From assembly GCF_014838715.1 (NCBI RefSeq), contig NZ_CP061947.1, forward strand, positions 4,092,001 to 4,156,000: a stretch of DNA of 64,000 nucleotides, read 5' to 3'. Positions 52,216 through 60,110 of this stretch are shown here, piece after piece. Within the stretch, counting starts at the first letter, position 1; each line of letters starts with the position of its first letter. The notes under the pieces were generated by a model that was not told where the DNA came from, did no database searches, and saw only the letters and a program-made list of their open reading frames with translations. The translations under genes were made by a program, and so were the position numbers. The DNA comes from Algoriphagus sp. Y33 (GTDB lineage Bacteria; Bacteroidota; Bacteroidia; Cytophagales; Cyclobacteriaceae).

Positions 52216-53262
52216 TTAATTATTGGGATTTTGAATTAATAGGCTTTCACTCTTTACCGCTTCCATTAATTGGGTATGTATTCTAAAAGTCTTTTTGATA
52301 TCATCCATGTGTCTTGGTGCATTTTCCAACACTAGTATACTCAAATCAGCCCGAGGATAATAGTAACAAGCGGAAGCAAACCCCGGCGCATAGCCCAATG
52401 CTCCAATTTGAATATTTTCTTCTCCCCTATTAAAAAGTAGACCGTAACCATATTCTATTTGTCCAAAAATGGGATGGATTCTTGTCGCATACCGCATTTT
52501 CATCAGTTTCAGGGTTTCTTTAGTGACAAGTTTACCTGAATAAAGTAAGTAATTCCATCTACTCAAATCTTCTGCATTTGAGATAAATGCACCTGCGGCC
52601 ACATAAATATCCAAACTGTTTGTCACATATTCCAATGTCGCATTTTCTGATTCTTCATATCCTTTCACAAGAGACTTGTACCCCTTATTATCAGGATGAA
52701 ACGTATTGGATAAACCATACTCCAAAAAAAGTTGGGTTGATAATTCCTCGAATGAATTTCCGGTTATGTTTTCAAGAATCTGCGCCAGCAATTCATAGCC
52801 CAGCTGGGAATAATGAAATCGGGAGCCAGGCTCAAATTCCAACTGTTGGTTTACATCCACTATCCCATGAGTATGCGTCATCAGGTGATGAATCGTCACA
52901 CTTTTAGACCAGCTTTGATCAATCAAAGGAAGGTACTTTCCAATTTCATCATCCAGATTAAGATTTCCTTTCTCATATTCCCGAAGGACCATTACGGCGG
53001 TTATTTGCTTACTTATTGATCCGATGACAAACTGGTCGGCTTTTTCAATCAGTACTCTATCTTCAAAATTGGCGTAGCCTTTAGCCTTATGGAAAATAGT
53101 GGAAGTCCCTTCAGTGAAAAGCACTACACCATTGAAGTTGCTTTCCTCGATTATAGCATCAATTTCAGATACCAATGCGGAATAGTGCGCCTTATCATTC
53201 TGTCCTTTTGAAAAGAAAGAATTTAAAAACAGCAGGAGAAAAACCGGAATATAAATTTTCAT
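52216..53262 (-). CDS. exported serine hydrolase, beta-lactamase class C family
   Basis: A 348-residue protein with signal peptide (about 1-20). The nucleophile motif S-x-x-K is G-S-I-S-K-Q-I-T-A near residue 83, and a Tyr motif lies in H-Y-S-Q-L-G-Y-E-L-L-A near 152 (Y-S-Q instead of the usual Y-S-N). The late glycine-rich strand G-A-L-G-Y-A-P-G-F stands where H-x-G usually is. Likely a peptidase or esterase acting in the periplasm on peptidoglycan or small esters; not necessarily a lactamase. It is separated from the upstream GlcG/HbpS-like gene by a hairpin terminator. Confidence 0.9.
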   Translation of the reverse strand: MKIYIPVFLLLFLNSFFSKGQNDKAHYSALVSEIDAIIEESNFNGVVLFTEGTSTIFHKAKGYANFEDRVLIEKADQFVIGSISKQITAVMVLREYEKGNLNLDDEIGKYLPLIDQSWSKSVTIHHLMTHTHGIVDVNQQLEFEPGSRFHYSQLGYELLAQILENITGNSFEELSTQLFLEYGLSNTFHPDNKGYKSLVKGYEESENATLEYVTNSLDIYVAAGAFISNAEDLSRWNYLLYSGKLVTKETLKLMKMRYATRIHPIFGQIEYGYGLLFNRGEENIQIGALGYAPGFASACYYYPRADLSILVLENAPRHMDDIKKTFRIHTQLMEAVKSESLLIQNPNN

Positions 53263-53361
53263 TTAATGTAATGACTACTAAGTAGTTAAAATGGATTTGT
53301 ACTGGCTCTAATTTTCATTTTCAAAAAGTTTTACAATTCGAATACTACCCAAATTGAAGAA

Positions 53362-53395
53362 GCCAAGAAGGAACATTTCAGCTTTTCTTCTTGGC
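53362..53395 (-). terminator. hairpin terminator after the GlcG/HbpS-like gene
   Basis: GCCAAGAAG and CTTCTTGGC form a perfect 9-bp stem around a 16-base loop. On the minus strand TTCTTCAATTT follows, a weak T tract. Confidence 0.6.
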
Positions 53396-53425
53396 ATCAG
53401 AGAATTAAATTAATGTAATGGATAC

Positions 53426-53824
53426 TTAGACAGGTGTTGCTCCGGCTTTAGCTACCTCATGGTCATTTTCTACAGTGCTTCCACTTACGCCGATTGCACC
53501 TATGATATTTCCTTCTGCGTCTTTGATTGGAATACCTCCGGGAAAGGTGATCAAACCGCCATTTGAATGTTCTATATTGTACAGCGAACCTCCCGGCTGA
53601 GAAAGACTACCAATGATCCCTGTATCCATATCAAAATAACGAGCGGTTTTTGCCTTTTTGATGGAGATATCCAGAGAACCCAACCAAGCACCATCCATAC
53701 GCGCAAAAGCGACAAGGTTTGCCCCGGCATCTACTACTGCTATGTTCATTTTGGTATCTAGTTTCTCGGCTTTTTTCTTAGCACTATCTAGTGCCGTTGA
53801 TGCTTGTTCTAATGTAATGTTCAT
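53426..53824 (-). CDS. GlcG/HbpS family haem-binding-like protein
   Basis: A 132-residue protein of the HbpS/GlcG family. Visible marks: [20 protein letters not shown] near residue 27, A-K-T-A-R-Y-F, and [20 protein letters not shown] near 95. There is no signal peptide. Family members bind haem or small ligands and are often found near redox enzymes, but this one is alone between a serine hydrolase and a HAD gene. Function beyond the family is not clear. Confidence 0.92.
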   Translation of the reverse strand: MNITLEQASTALDSAKKKAEKLDTKMNIAVVDAGANLVAFARMDGAWLGSLDISIKKAKTARYFDMDTGIIGSLSQPGGSLYNIEHSNGGLITFPGGIPIKDAEGNIIGAIGVSGSTVENDHEVAKAGATPV

Positions 53825-54078
53825 GTTTTAAGTTATTTGTGATTTAGTTTATATCCTTAAATATATTACAAATATGCTTACTATATATTGAGTTTATGTG
53901 TATCCGCATGAATGCACGTATCAGAACTATTTCTGGTTCTAGCCTGAAAAAATCTCTCCACGACAGTCGTCGGGACAGGCTCCCGCCCTCTGCCCCGATG
54001 GAGGGAATTGCCAAATTTGAACTTCTAGCATTAATCCAAGATACATGCGTACAGTTAAGCTTATACACATAATTGAGT

Positions 54079-54735
54079 TTAAGAATCTGCAATTTTTCCC
54101 TTCAGCCAATCAAAGAAATCTTCAACGGAGTAGAATATCTCATCAGGCTTTAAGGCTAGCAGTTTTTCGGGTTCCGCAGTTTCTGCCCAGGCAGCAGCTA
54201 TTGAGACTATGCCGGCTTTCCTGCTTACCACTATATCGCTTGGAACATCACCTACATAGACCACTTCATCCTTGGAAATATCCGGCAACTTCTCTAGAAT
54301 CAACTGAATACCCTCCGTCTTTCGAGACCCAGCAGACGATCCAGCTTCCAGAATTTCGAACACGTTCTCAAACTGAAATTGCTTTAAAGAAATCATGGCA
54401 CTTTTTCTCCCCTTTCCGGTTACCATGGAAACATGTACACCTTTTTTCTTCAAGAAGTCTAATAGCTCTGCTATACCCGGAAACGGTGTCGGGCACATGT
54501 AATGGGAGGATTCATAATGAAGGAGATAATCTGCTACTCCCTTATCGTAATGATCCGGTGCCAAAGCCATTATCGTTCCTTCTTCTGAAGGACCAAATGT
54601 TTCGATAATTTCCTCGTCTGAGACGTAACGATTAATCAAAGGCTCTATGGATTGGCGGAATGCGGAAATACAAAGAGGCAGGGTGTTAGCCACTGTGCCA
54701 TCCAAATCAAAAATAACTGCTTTTATTAGCTTCAT
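54079..54735 (-). CDS. HAD-family hydrolase, phosphoglycolate-phosphatase-like
   Basis: The ATG at 54735 gives 218 residues (a GTG lies three bases upstream). Motif I is V-I-F-D-L-D-G-T-V-A-N-T with the nucleophile and acid Asp pair; motif II is V-T-G-K-G-R-K-S-A near residue 108; motif IV is Y-V-G-D-V-P-S-D-I near 165 with its acidic residues. A helical cap lies between about residues 15 and 85. It should be a Mg-dependent phosphatase acting on small phosphorylated compounds in the cytoplasm. It stands alone; the substrate cannot be inferred. Confidence 0.93.
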   Translation of the reverse strand: MKLIKAVIFDLDGTVANTLPLCISAFRQSIEPLINRYVSDEEIIETFGPSEEGTIMALAPDHYDKGVADYLLHYESSHYMCPTPFPGIAELLDFLKKKGVHVSMVTGKGRKSAMISLKQFQFENVFEILEAGSSAGSRKTEGIQLILEKLPDISKDEVVYVGDVPSDIVVSRKAGIVSIAAAWAETAEPEKLLALKPDEIFYSVEDFFDWLKGKIADS

Positions 54736-54808
54736 CACATACCAAATAGTTGAATACTAATATAAGGGTTAGATTAAAAGTAATAAAACTAAAAGCTACA
54801 GGAAAAGG

Positions 54809-55252
54809 TCATTTCACCAATTCCATATGCAAAATCGGATAAGGTTTTCCGATAGCATCTAATTCCGATCTGCTGATGATTTCAAAGCCATTTTTGAGGT
54901 AGAATTCCAGTGATTTAGGATTTTGCTCATTGACATCTACTTTCGTGACGTGCTGAGTGCTGATGGAGTTGCTAAGCAAGGCTTTCCCAATTCCCTTTCC
55001 TGCCTGATCAGGATGGACAAAAAGCATTTCCAGATTCCCTTCGGCCACCCCGGAAAAACCCAAAATCTTACCTGAGTCAGCTCGCACACAGCTCAATTCT
55101 ACTGCTTTCAAATACTCATTCAAAATCAACGGCTTGAAAAACATGATATCTTCCTCCTGCAGAAAATCGTGTGTGGCCCGCACGGAGGCTTCCCACAGTT
55201 CTACTACTTCCTGATATTCGGATGGGGTAATTTCGGTAATTTTATACTTCAT
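54809..55252 (-). CDS. GNAT family N-acetyltransferase
   Basis: The ATG at 55252 (M-K-Y-K-I-T-E-I) gives 147 residues; the frame is open 23 codons further but that part overlaps the upstream GNAT in another frame. The acetyl-CoA loop is H-P-D-Q-A-G-K-G-I-G-K-A-L-L near residue 88, preceded by L-E-M-L-F-V and followed by V-D-V-N-E-Q-N near 110. It resembles the YjaB/PhnO group. It overlaps the next gene upstream by 11 bases, so the two are cotranscribed. Substrate unknown. Confidence 0.9.
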   Translation of the reverse strand: MKYKITEITPSEYQEVVELWEASVRATHDFLQEEDIMFFKPLILNEYLKAVELSCVRADSGKILGFSGVAEGNLEMLFVHPDQAGKGIGKALLSNSISTQHVTKVDVNEQNPKSLEFYLKNGFEIISRSELDAIGKPYPILHMELVK

Positions 55253-55679
55253 AGACTTTGGGATTGTGCCGCTCCATATAGAAGCCAGGGTTGGCCAACT
55301 TGGAGAAACCAAATTTCTCATATAACCAAGGAGCAGTATTGGTCAACAGAATCCAGCGCCTCAGATTTTGCAGTTCTCCATGCGAGGTAATGCACTCCAT
55401 CAGCCACTTGCTCAGACCAAGGCCACGGAATTTGTCCAGAATAAAAACATCGCCCAAATAGGCTATGGTAGCAAAATCAGAAATCACCTTGGCATACCCG
55501 ATCTGCTCCTTCTGGTGATAGATTCCAAAGTTCAGACAATTTTCTATACTCCTATTTACCGTTTCAAAACTTATCCCATTTGCCCAACCGGATTCCGTAC
55601 TTAAAAAGCGATGGATCATCGCTCTGTCCAATTTATCCTTGTCCGTTGAGATTACATAGTCATTCTTTCGTAAATCCAT
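55242..55679 (-). CDS. GNAT family N-acetyltransferase
   Basis: A 145-residue acetyltransferase. A beta strand Y-A-K-V-I-S-D-F-A-T-I-A-Y leads to G-D-V-F-I-L-D-K-F-R-G-L-G-L-S-K-W-L-M near residue 85, the acetyl-CoA-binding loop in the R-G-x-G-x-S form. The C-terminal L-L-T-N-T-A-P-W-L-Y-E-K-F-G-F matches the usual end of the fold. It precedes a second GNAT with an 11-base overlap, and both are downstream of a DUF3050 gene by 21 bases, suggesting a three-gene operon. Confidence 0.92.
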   Translation of the reverse strand: MDLRKNDYVISTDKDKLDRAMIHRFLSTESGWANGISFETVNRSIENCLNFGIYHQKEQIGYAKVISDFATIAYLGDVFILDKFRGLGLSKWLMECITSHGELQNLRRWILLTNTAPWLYEKFGFSKLANPGFYMERHNPKVYEV

Positions 55680-55700
55680 TCCTAGTATATTCTGAAAAAC

Positions 55701-56477
55701 CTAAACCAATTCTTTCTTTCCCAATTGCTCTGCAATGCAATCCCAAAGCGAGATTCTTTGCTGAAGTGCTTGCTTGGCCACCTCTAACGTTTCCTCCCAT
55801 TTCTGCTTATCGTCGCCGCATAGCTCGGAGATCATTTTGAGTGATAACGGCCCGTGCTCATCACCGTCCAATTCAATATGCCTTTCCAGATAATACCGCA
55901 GTTTATTGTACTGCACATTTTCTGCATCGGCCTGCTTTAGGATAGAAATAAACATATCCGGAATCACATCCTCCCTACCGAATGTAAATGCAGAGGCAAT
56001 TAAATGCGGTTTTTGGGTGGCGATAACCTGAAAGGAAAACTTCACAAAGGCTTCCACATTTCGATCTATTTCAATCTGTCCAAAGGCTTCGTCAATTGAT
56101 TTCCCTTGCTTTATCAGCCGGACAAAACCCGAAATCTGATCGGTATCGGCACCGATCTGATCCATGGCATCCAGGTACATTTCATAGTGGCTCTTGGGCT
56201 CACCGAGTTCATTGATATCACTCTCCTCCCCATGGACAATCTCATTGATAAAACGTGCCAGTGTAGGGTTTGGGCTTGGAGTCCAAGGGATCTGCACATT
56301 AGTCAGTCGGACTTGAAGCGCTTTCAGCAAGGACATAAAATCCCAGACGGCAAAGGCATGACTTTTCATAAAAACTCGGATATCACCCAGATTCCGAAGG
56401 TTTTCATAAAGTGAATGATGCTTAAGTTCCTCTCTCAATGCTGAGATCTCCTGCTCAATATGTGCTATTCTATCCAT
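55701..56477 (-). CDS. DUF3050 domain protein, haem-oxygenase-like fold
   Basis: A 258-residue helical protein. DUF3050 marks are [11 protein letters not shown] near residue 18, [15 protein letters not shown] near 38 (a His that could bind metal), [12 protein letters not shown] near 78, and [14 protein letters not shown] near 205. The spacing of His and Glu residues resembles di-metal or haem-oxygenase-like proteins. No signal peptide. It precedes the two GNAT genes on the same strand, but no shared role is evident. Confidence 0.88.
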   Translation of the reverse strand: MDRIAHIEQEISALREELKHHSLYENLRNLGDIRVFMKSHAFAVWDFMSLLKALQVRLTNVQIPWTPSPNPTLARFINEIVHGEESDINELGEPKSHYEMYLDAMDQIGADTDQISGFVRLIKQGKSIDEAFGQIEIDRNVEAFVKFSFQVIATQKPHLIASAFTFGREDVIPDMFISILKQADAENVQYNKLRYYLERHIELDGDEHGPLSLKMISELCGDDKQKWEETLEVAKQALQQRISLWDCIAEQLGKKELV

Positions 56478-56603
56478 GTTGGTTTAATCTTGCGTGTTTT
56501 GGTTCTACAGGTAATTTGATTTGGCATCAGACCATACGAACCAACCCTTTTACCGGGATGCAAAAATGGGGAAATACTGAGAAAATTCACCTCATTCCAC
56601 CTA

Positions 56604-56951
56604 TTAAACCTCTGCCCAAACTGCAAGTTCGTTTCCGGATGGATCAAGGAAATGGAATCTACGTCCACCTGGAAAAGAAAAAATATCCACTGAAATCTTA
56701 CCGTTTGCCTTGATTACCTCGCTTTTTGCATGTTCCAAATCACTATGGTATAACACAATCAATGCTCCATTTACTATCTCCCCATCTATCTTTTCAAAGC
56801 CACCCGATATCCCACTCTCTGAAAAAGCAGTGTAACTGGGGCCATAATCTGTAAAATCCCAGCCAAAAACCTGTGTATAAAACTTCTTGATTTCGACAAG
56901 GTCTTTCGCTTTGAACTCTATGTAATTGATATGATTATTGGTACTACTCAT
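56604..56951 (-). CDS. VOC family (glyoxalase/bleomycin-resistance-like) protein
   Basis: A 115-residue protein with one VOC unit pair: I-N-Y-I-E-F-K-A near residue 8, K-F-Y-T-Q-V-F-G-W-D-F near 23, and F-H-F-L-D-P-S-G-N-E-L-A-V-W near the end, the classic last strand. Metal-ligand positions are partly conserved (Glu at the last strand). Members act on small molecules such as methylglyoxal adducts or confer antibiotic binding. It stands alone before a 360-base gap. Confidence 0.92.
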   Translation of the reverse strand: MSSTNNHINYIEFKAKDLVEIKKFYTQVFGWDFTDYGPSYTAFSESGISGGFEKIDGEIVNGALIVLYHSDLEHAKSEVIKANGKISVDIFSFPGGRRFHFLDPSGNELAVWAEV

Positions 56952-57314
56952 CAGAAAAATGGGTTAAGATTATTTTGTGTTAAAACTAACAAGTTTTGGA
57001 GAAATCATCCTATCCAAGTTGTGTCAGTACGACAGGAAACTTTATTTCTTTTACCGGTCGACGCTACACAAGTCAGGGTCAACAAATAAAAGTGGATTTT
57101 ATGCTTTCACGTGTCCCACAGACCGAAAGTAGTTAGTTAGTTAGTTAGTAGTCAGGAGACACAGGTTACGTTAGACTAGTGTAGTGTTAACCGAAACCTG
57201 TCAGGTTAACACCATCAATTTTTGATAAATAAGTAGGTTTTTACGGTTCTAAAAGCAAAACCTGACAGGTTTATCAGGTTCTTTTTACACTTAACATAAC
57301 ACTAGATTAAATTT
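56952..57314. repeat. non-coding gap with a tetranucleotide run and palindromes
   Basis: A TTAG tetranucleotide repeats about four and a half times at 57132-57150. GTGTTAACC (57184-57192) and GGTTAACAC (57204-57212) make a 9-bp stem around GAAACCTGTCA. AAACCTGACAGGTTT at 57258-57272 is a near-perfect palindrome and shares AACCTG/CAGGTT with the previous one. No gene is present. Confidence 0.6.
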
Positions 57315-57869
57315 CTATTTCAACTGAAGATGTTCAAGCGAAAGATCGAGCAATTTCTTCTCACCTATGGGCTTAAAACCCAATTTCAAGTACAGTTTCT
57401 TTGCTCCCGGGTTAGTTTTATCCACAAGCAAACCCAGCGTTTTTCCCATCTTGCGTACGATCTCATCAATAAGAAAACTAAGTAAGGTTGACCCAAGTCC
57501 CTTCCCCTGTTGGGTGCTCGCTACTCCAAGAGAATCTATGTAAAACTCTCCTTCCTTAGTCTCATCTTCTACTTTCAGATTTGAGTCAAAATGCTTGTGA
57601 ACGTATTCCAAAACCGGCTTTCTTAACTCCCCTAGTTTCGCTCCATCATACACGAGAACAGCGGCTAAAACCTCCCCTTCTTCGTCCGCGACATAGCAAT
57701 TCTGAAAAGAATATTGGTTGTCTTCACTTTTTACAAAGTGTAGCAAAAAGTCTTTGGCTTTATCGTAATCCTGCTCTCCGATGAATTTGTACATCACCTC
57801 TCCTGTAGCAAGCATTAGCAGTGCAGCAATCGCCTCAGAATCTTCAACTATAGCTTTTCGTATGTTCAA
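57315..57869 (-). CDS. GNAT family N-acetyltransferase
   Basis: A 184-residue acetyltransferase starting at TTG: no ATG or GTG lies upstream in frame before a stop, and M-N-I-R-K-A is a usual GNAT beginning. The acetyl-CoA loop is G-V-A-S-T-Q-Q-G-K-G-L-G-S-T-L-L near residue 117, and the end has N-P-G-A-K-K-L-Y-L-K-L-G-F. It is a single gene on the minus strand, downstream (in transcription) of the GH130 gene by about 130 bases. Substrate is unknown. Confidence 0.88.
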   Translation of the reverse strand: MNIRKAIVEDSEAIAALLMLATGEVMYKFIGEQDYDKAKDFLLHFVKSEDNQYSFQNCYVADEEGEVLAAVLVYDGAKLGELRKPVLEYVHKHFDSNLKVEDETKEGEFYIDSLGVASTQQGKGLGSTLLSFLIDEIVRKMGKTLGLLVDKTNPGAKKLYLKLGFKPIGEKKLLDLSLEHLQLK

Positions 57870-58001
57870 TTTGTGATAGGGATTTGGATGTTCAAACCAT
57901 TTACTTCCAACTCAAATAAAAGTAATAGTCAGTGAAATTCAATTGTAAAAGAAAGATTCTATCCTCCCTAGGCAATTACCTCTCAAAAGTAAAAATCCTA
58001 C

Positions 58002-59102
58002 CTACTTACCCTCGGCAGATACCACCCCCACCATACTATCTGCTGTGCCATAGTAAAGCAACCACTTGCCTTCGAAATAAACCAAGCCTTCCAGAAAGGT
58101 GGTTCCCTCAGGGTATTGCCCTGATTTTTCAAATGCCAGTGTAGGCTGAATAAAAGGTGTTTCTACCCGATCGATCAATTTCCAAGGTTCCGTAGCAGAG
58201 AAGAGTGCCTGTCCACCGGTATATACCCGATTTCCCAGATCTTTCACTCCCACCTGTTGTGAGTTGCCCGCATTGTAGAGCACTACTATCCCATCTTTGG
58301 TCAGCACCGGAGGAGGGCCTGCCTCTACCAGCCAAGAATCAAAATATCCCGGCCGTGGACTAAGCACCGGAACCCGGTTTCCTTCGTGATTTTCTACGGG
58401 CTGCCAATGGACCAAGTCTTCCGAAGTAGCCAGCCAAATGTGGGGAACCCCATAATACATCCAATATTTCCCATCTATTTTAGCGGCTGTCAACTTCCCA
58501 TCTTTCAGTTCAGTGACAATAGCACCGGATTTGGATTCCACATTATGGTATTTCCCATCCTTCCACTCTTTGAAAATCGGTCCATGTTTTTCCCAGTTTC
58601 GCAGATCTCTTGATGTGGCCACAGCTAATCTTGGCACATCCCTGTTCCACTGGGTATAGGTCAGCACATACAGTCCCTCAGTGGTCTCGACGATCCGGGG
58701 ATCCTCAGTCCCGCCTGTCCATTCAAATTTCTTTTGATTGTCTTCTTTCGGATAAAAGATCGGTTCATCCTCCCGCTCAAAAGCAAAACCGTCTGCTGAT
58801 GTAGCCAAACCTATTCTGGAGGTATGTCCACCGATTTCTTTTTCCCCCAATTTTTCTTCTGCACGATAGAGCACATATATACTTCCGTCCCGGACGATAG
58901 CAGCAGGATTGAAGGTAGCCATGGATTCCCAAGCTACGGTTTTACCGGTCATGGGATCTACAAAACCGGTCGTATTCTGAGGAACAATAATGGGCATGGC
59001 TCCTTCAGGTCTAAGAAAAGGCCCCAGCATCCAGGTTTTTTCCTGAGCCTGAAGAGACAAAAAAGAAAATAAAAGCAGGATGAATGAAATCGACTTCTTC
59101 AT
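58002..59102 (-). CDS. exported glycoside hydrolase family 130-like protein
   Basis: The ATG at 59102 gives 366 residues with a signal peptide (about 1-20, L-Q-A-Q); a GTG 42 bases upstream would precede it pointlessly. The five-bladed propeller of GH130 is seen in T-F-N-P-A-A-I-V-R-D-G-S near residue 74, G-G-T-E-D-P-R-I-V with the conserved Asp near 140, Y-F-D-S-W-L-V-E-A-G-P-P-P near 255, and Y-F-E-G-K-W-L-L-Y-Y-G-T-A-D near 345. GH130 includes beta-mannoside phosphorylases and hydrolases; an exported form more likely hydrolyses. It is divergent from a GAF gene. Confidence 0.88.
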   Translation of the reverse strand: MKKSISFILLLFSFLSLQAQEKTWMLGPFLRPEGAMPIIVPQNTTGFVDPMTGKTVAWESMATFNPAAIVRDGSIYVLYRAEEKLGEKEIGGHTSRIGLATSADGFAFEREDEPIFYPKEDNQKKFEWTGGTEDPRIVETTEGLYVLTYTQWNRDVPRLAVATSRDLRNWEKHGPIFKEWKDGKYHNVESKSGAIVTELKDGKLTAAKIDGKYWMYYGVPHIWLATSEDLVHWQPVENHEGNRVPVLSPRPGYFDSWLVEAGPPPVLTKDGIVVLYNAGNSQQVGVKDLGNRVYTGGQALFSATEPWKLIDRVETPFIQPTLAFEKSGQYPEGTTFLEGLVYFEGKWLLYYGTADSMVGVVSAEGK

Positions 59103-59208
59103 TTGAGTTGGGTTTATTCCGTTCAAGGTAAACCCAAGAAGCACAAAAAACTATCTTTGGAAATCGAAAACCGATTGATAAAACCATTTCATATATTCAA
59201 TTGTAACC

Positions 59209-59688
59209 ATGAACAATACCGACTTCATCATCGATTCCATCAAAAAAACATCAGGCGAGCCCAACTGGCAAGAATTGCTGGAAAGCATTATTTCATCCTT
59301 TGATTGCACCACAGGTACTATCCACGCACTAGACCCTACCACCAATCTATTGGTACTCAAATCCCAAAAAGGAATTCCCGACTTCCTATTGCCGAAAATG
59401 TCTTCCATCCCTATCGGAAAGGGAATGGCAGGAATCGCAGCCGAACGGAAGGCTCCTGTAGAAATGTGCAACTTACAGACGGATGAGTCCGGGGTAGCGC
59501 GTCCCGCCGCCAAAGAAACCAAAGTGGAAGGATCTATCGCCGTTCCGATGATGCAGGATGGGGAATTGTATGGAACCTTAGGCATTGCCAAGCCGGAACC
59601 CTATGATTTCACCAAGTCAGAAAGTGATGCTCTATTAACTATAGGAGAGGAAATTGCCAGAAGCATTAAGAACTTGCCATTATCCTAG
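59209..59688 (+). CDS. GAF domain protein
   Basis: A 159-residue single-domain protein. The GAF fold covers about residues 20-155: F-D-C-T-T-G-T-I-H-A-L-D-P near 33, G-I-P-D-F-L near 55, I-G-K-G-M-A-G-I-A-A-E-R near 75, and S-I-A-V-P-M-M-Q-D-G-E-L-Y-G-T-L-G-I near 110. GAF domains bind small ligands or sense redox state; no output domain is attached, so it may work with a partner. No signal peptide. A strong terminator follows the stop. Confidence 0.92.
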   Translation: MNNTDFIIDSIKKTSGEPNWQELLESIISSFDCTTGTIHALDPTTNLLVLKSQKGIPDFLLPKMSSIPIGKGMAGIAAERKAPVEMCNLQTDESGVARPAAKETKVEGSIAVPMMQDGELYGTLGIAKPEPYDFTKSESDALLTIGEEIARSIKNLPLS

Positions 59689-59695
59689 CATCGGT

Positions 59696-60093
59696 TCCGC
59701 CGCCGTTCGTGTCCCCACGAACGGCTTTTTGCTAACAAAACAGCAATCGGGAGACTGCATTGTGTTGGGGTCAAGTAAGTGCTAGGTGCTGCTTCTGGAG
59801 AAGCAGCACAGCTAGTAAGATAACAACGATAACCAGCTGCGCCCTCTGCGAAAACCTCTGCGTACTTCGTGGTTAAACCCCCATTATGCATTAGTATTTC
59901 TACGCCACGGCGTAAAAGTTATTGCGACCAATAATTTCCGCCGTCGATCGCGTCTCCACGAACGACTTCTTCTAATTTGCAACATCAGGCAGGAGACTGC
60001 ATTGTGTTGGATCCAGACCTGCCTGAAGGGAGGCAGGCTTTAAACGGCTAAGTGCTAAGTTCGGCTTCTGGAGAAGCAGCACAGCGTGAAAGT
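59696..60093. repeat. two diverged copies of a palindromic intergenic module
   Basis: Copy 1 (59696-59820) and copy 2 (59936-60093) share, in order, CCGCCG, a hairpin ending CACGAAC, GAGACTGCATTGTGTTGG, and CTTCTGGAGAAGCAGCACAG. In copy 1 the last part is GTGCTGCTTCT-GG-AGAAGCAGCAC, an 11-bp perfect stem; in copy 2 it is shortened to GCTTCT-GG-AGAAGC. Copy 2 also holds CCTGCCT-GAAGGG-AGGCAGG (60018-60037). GCAATCGGGAGACTGC at 59743-59758 is identical to a hairpin in the 17-19 kb array. The whole 59689-60110 gap contains no gene. Confidence 0.8.
59702..59730 (+). terminator. rho-independent terminator of the GAF gene
   Basis: GCCGTTCGTG (59702-59711) and CACGAACGGC (59716-59725) form a perfect 10-bp stem with loop TCCC, followed by five T. 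It starts 14 bases after the GAF stop and forms the first part of the duplicated intergenic module. Confidence 0.9.
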
Positions 60094-60110
60094 ATAAATC
60101 AGCCCTGCTC

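Noticed and set aside
53896..54070. Possible small transposable element bounded by ATGTGTAT / ATACACAT
   Set aside because: The inverted ends are only 8 bases, no target duplication or coding part is seen, and the inside holds unrelated GC-rich sequence.
54045..54608. 187-codon plus-strand frame opposite the HAD gene
   Set aside because: The minus strand carries all HAD motifs; the plus frame is rich in odd residues and is a shadow.
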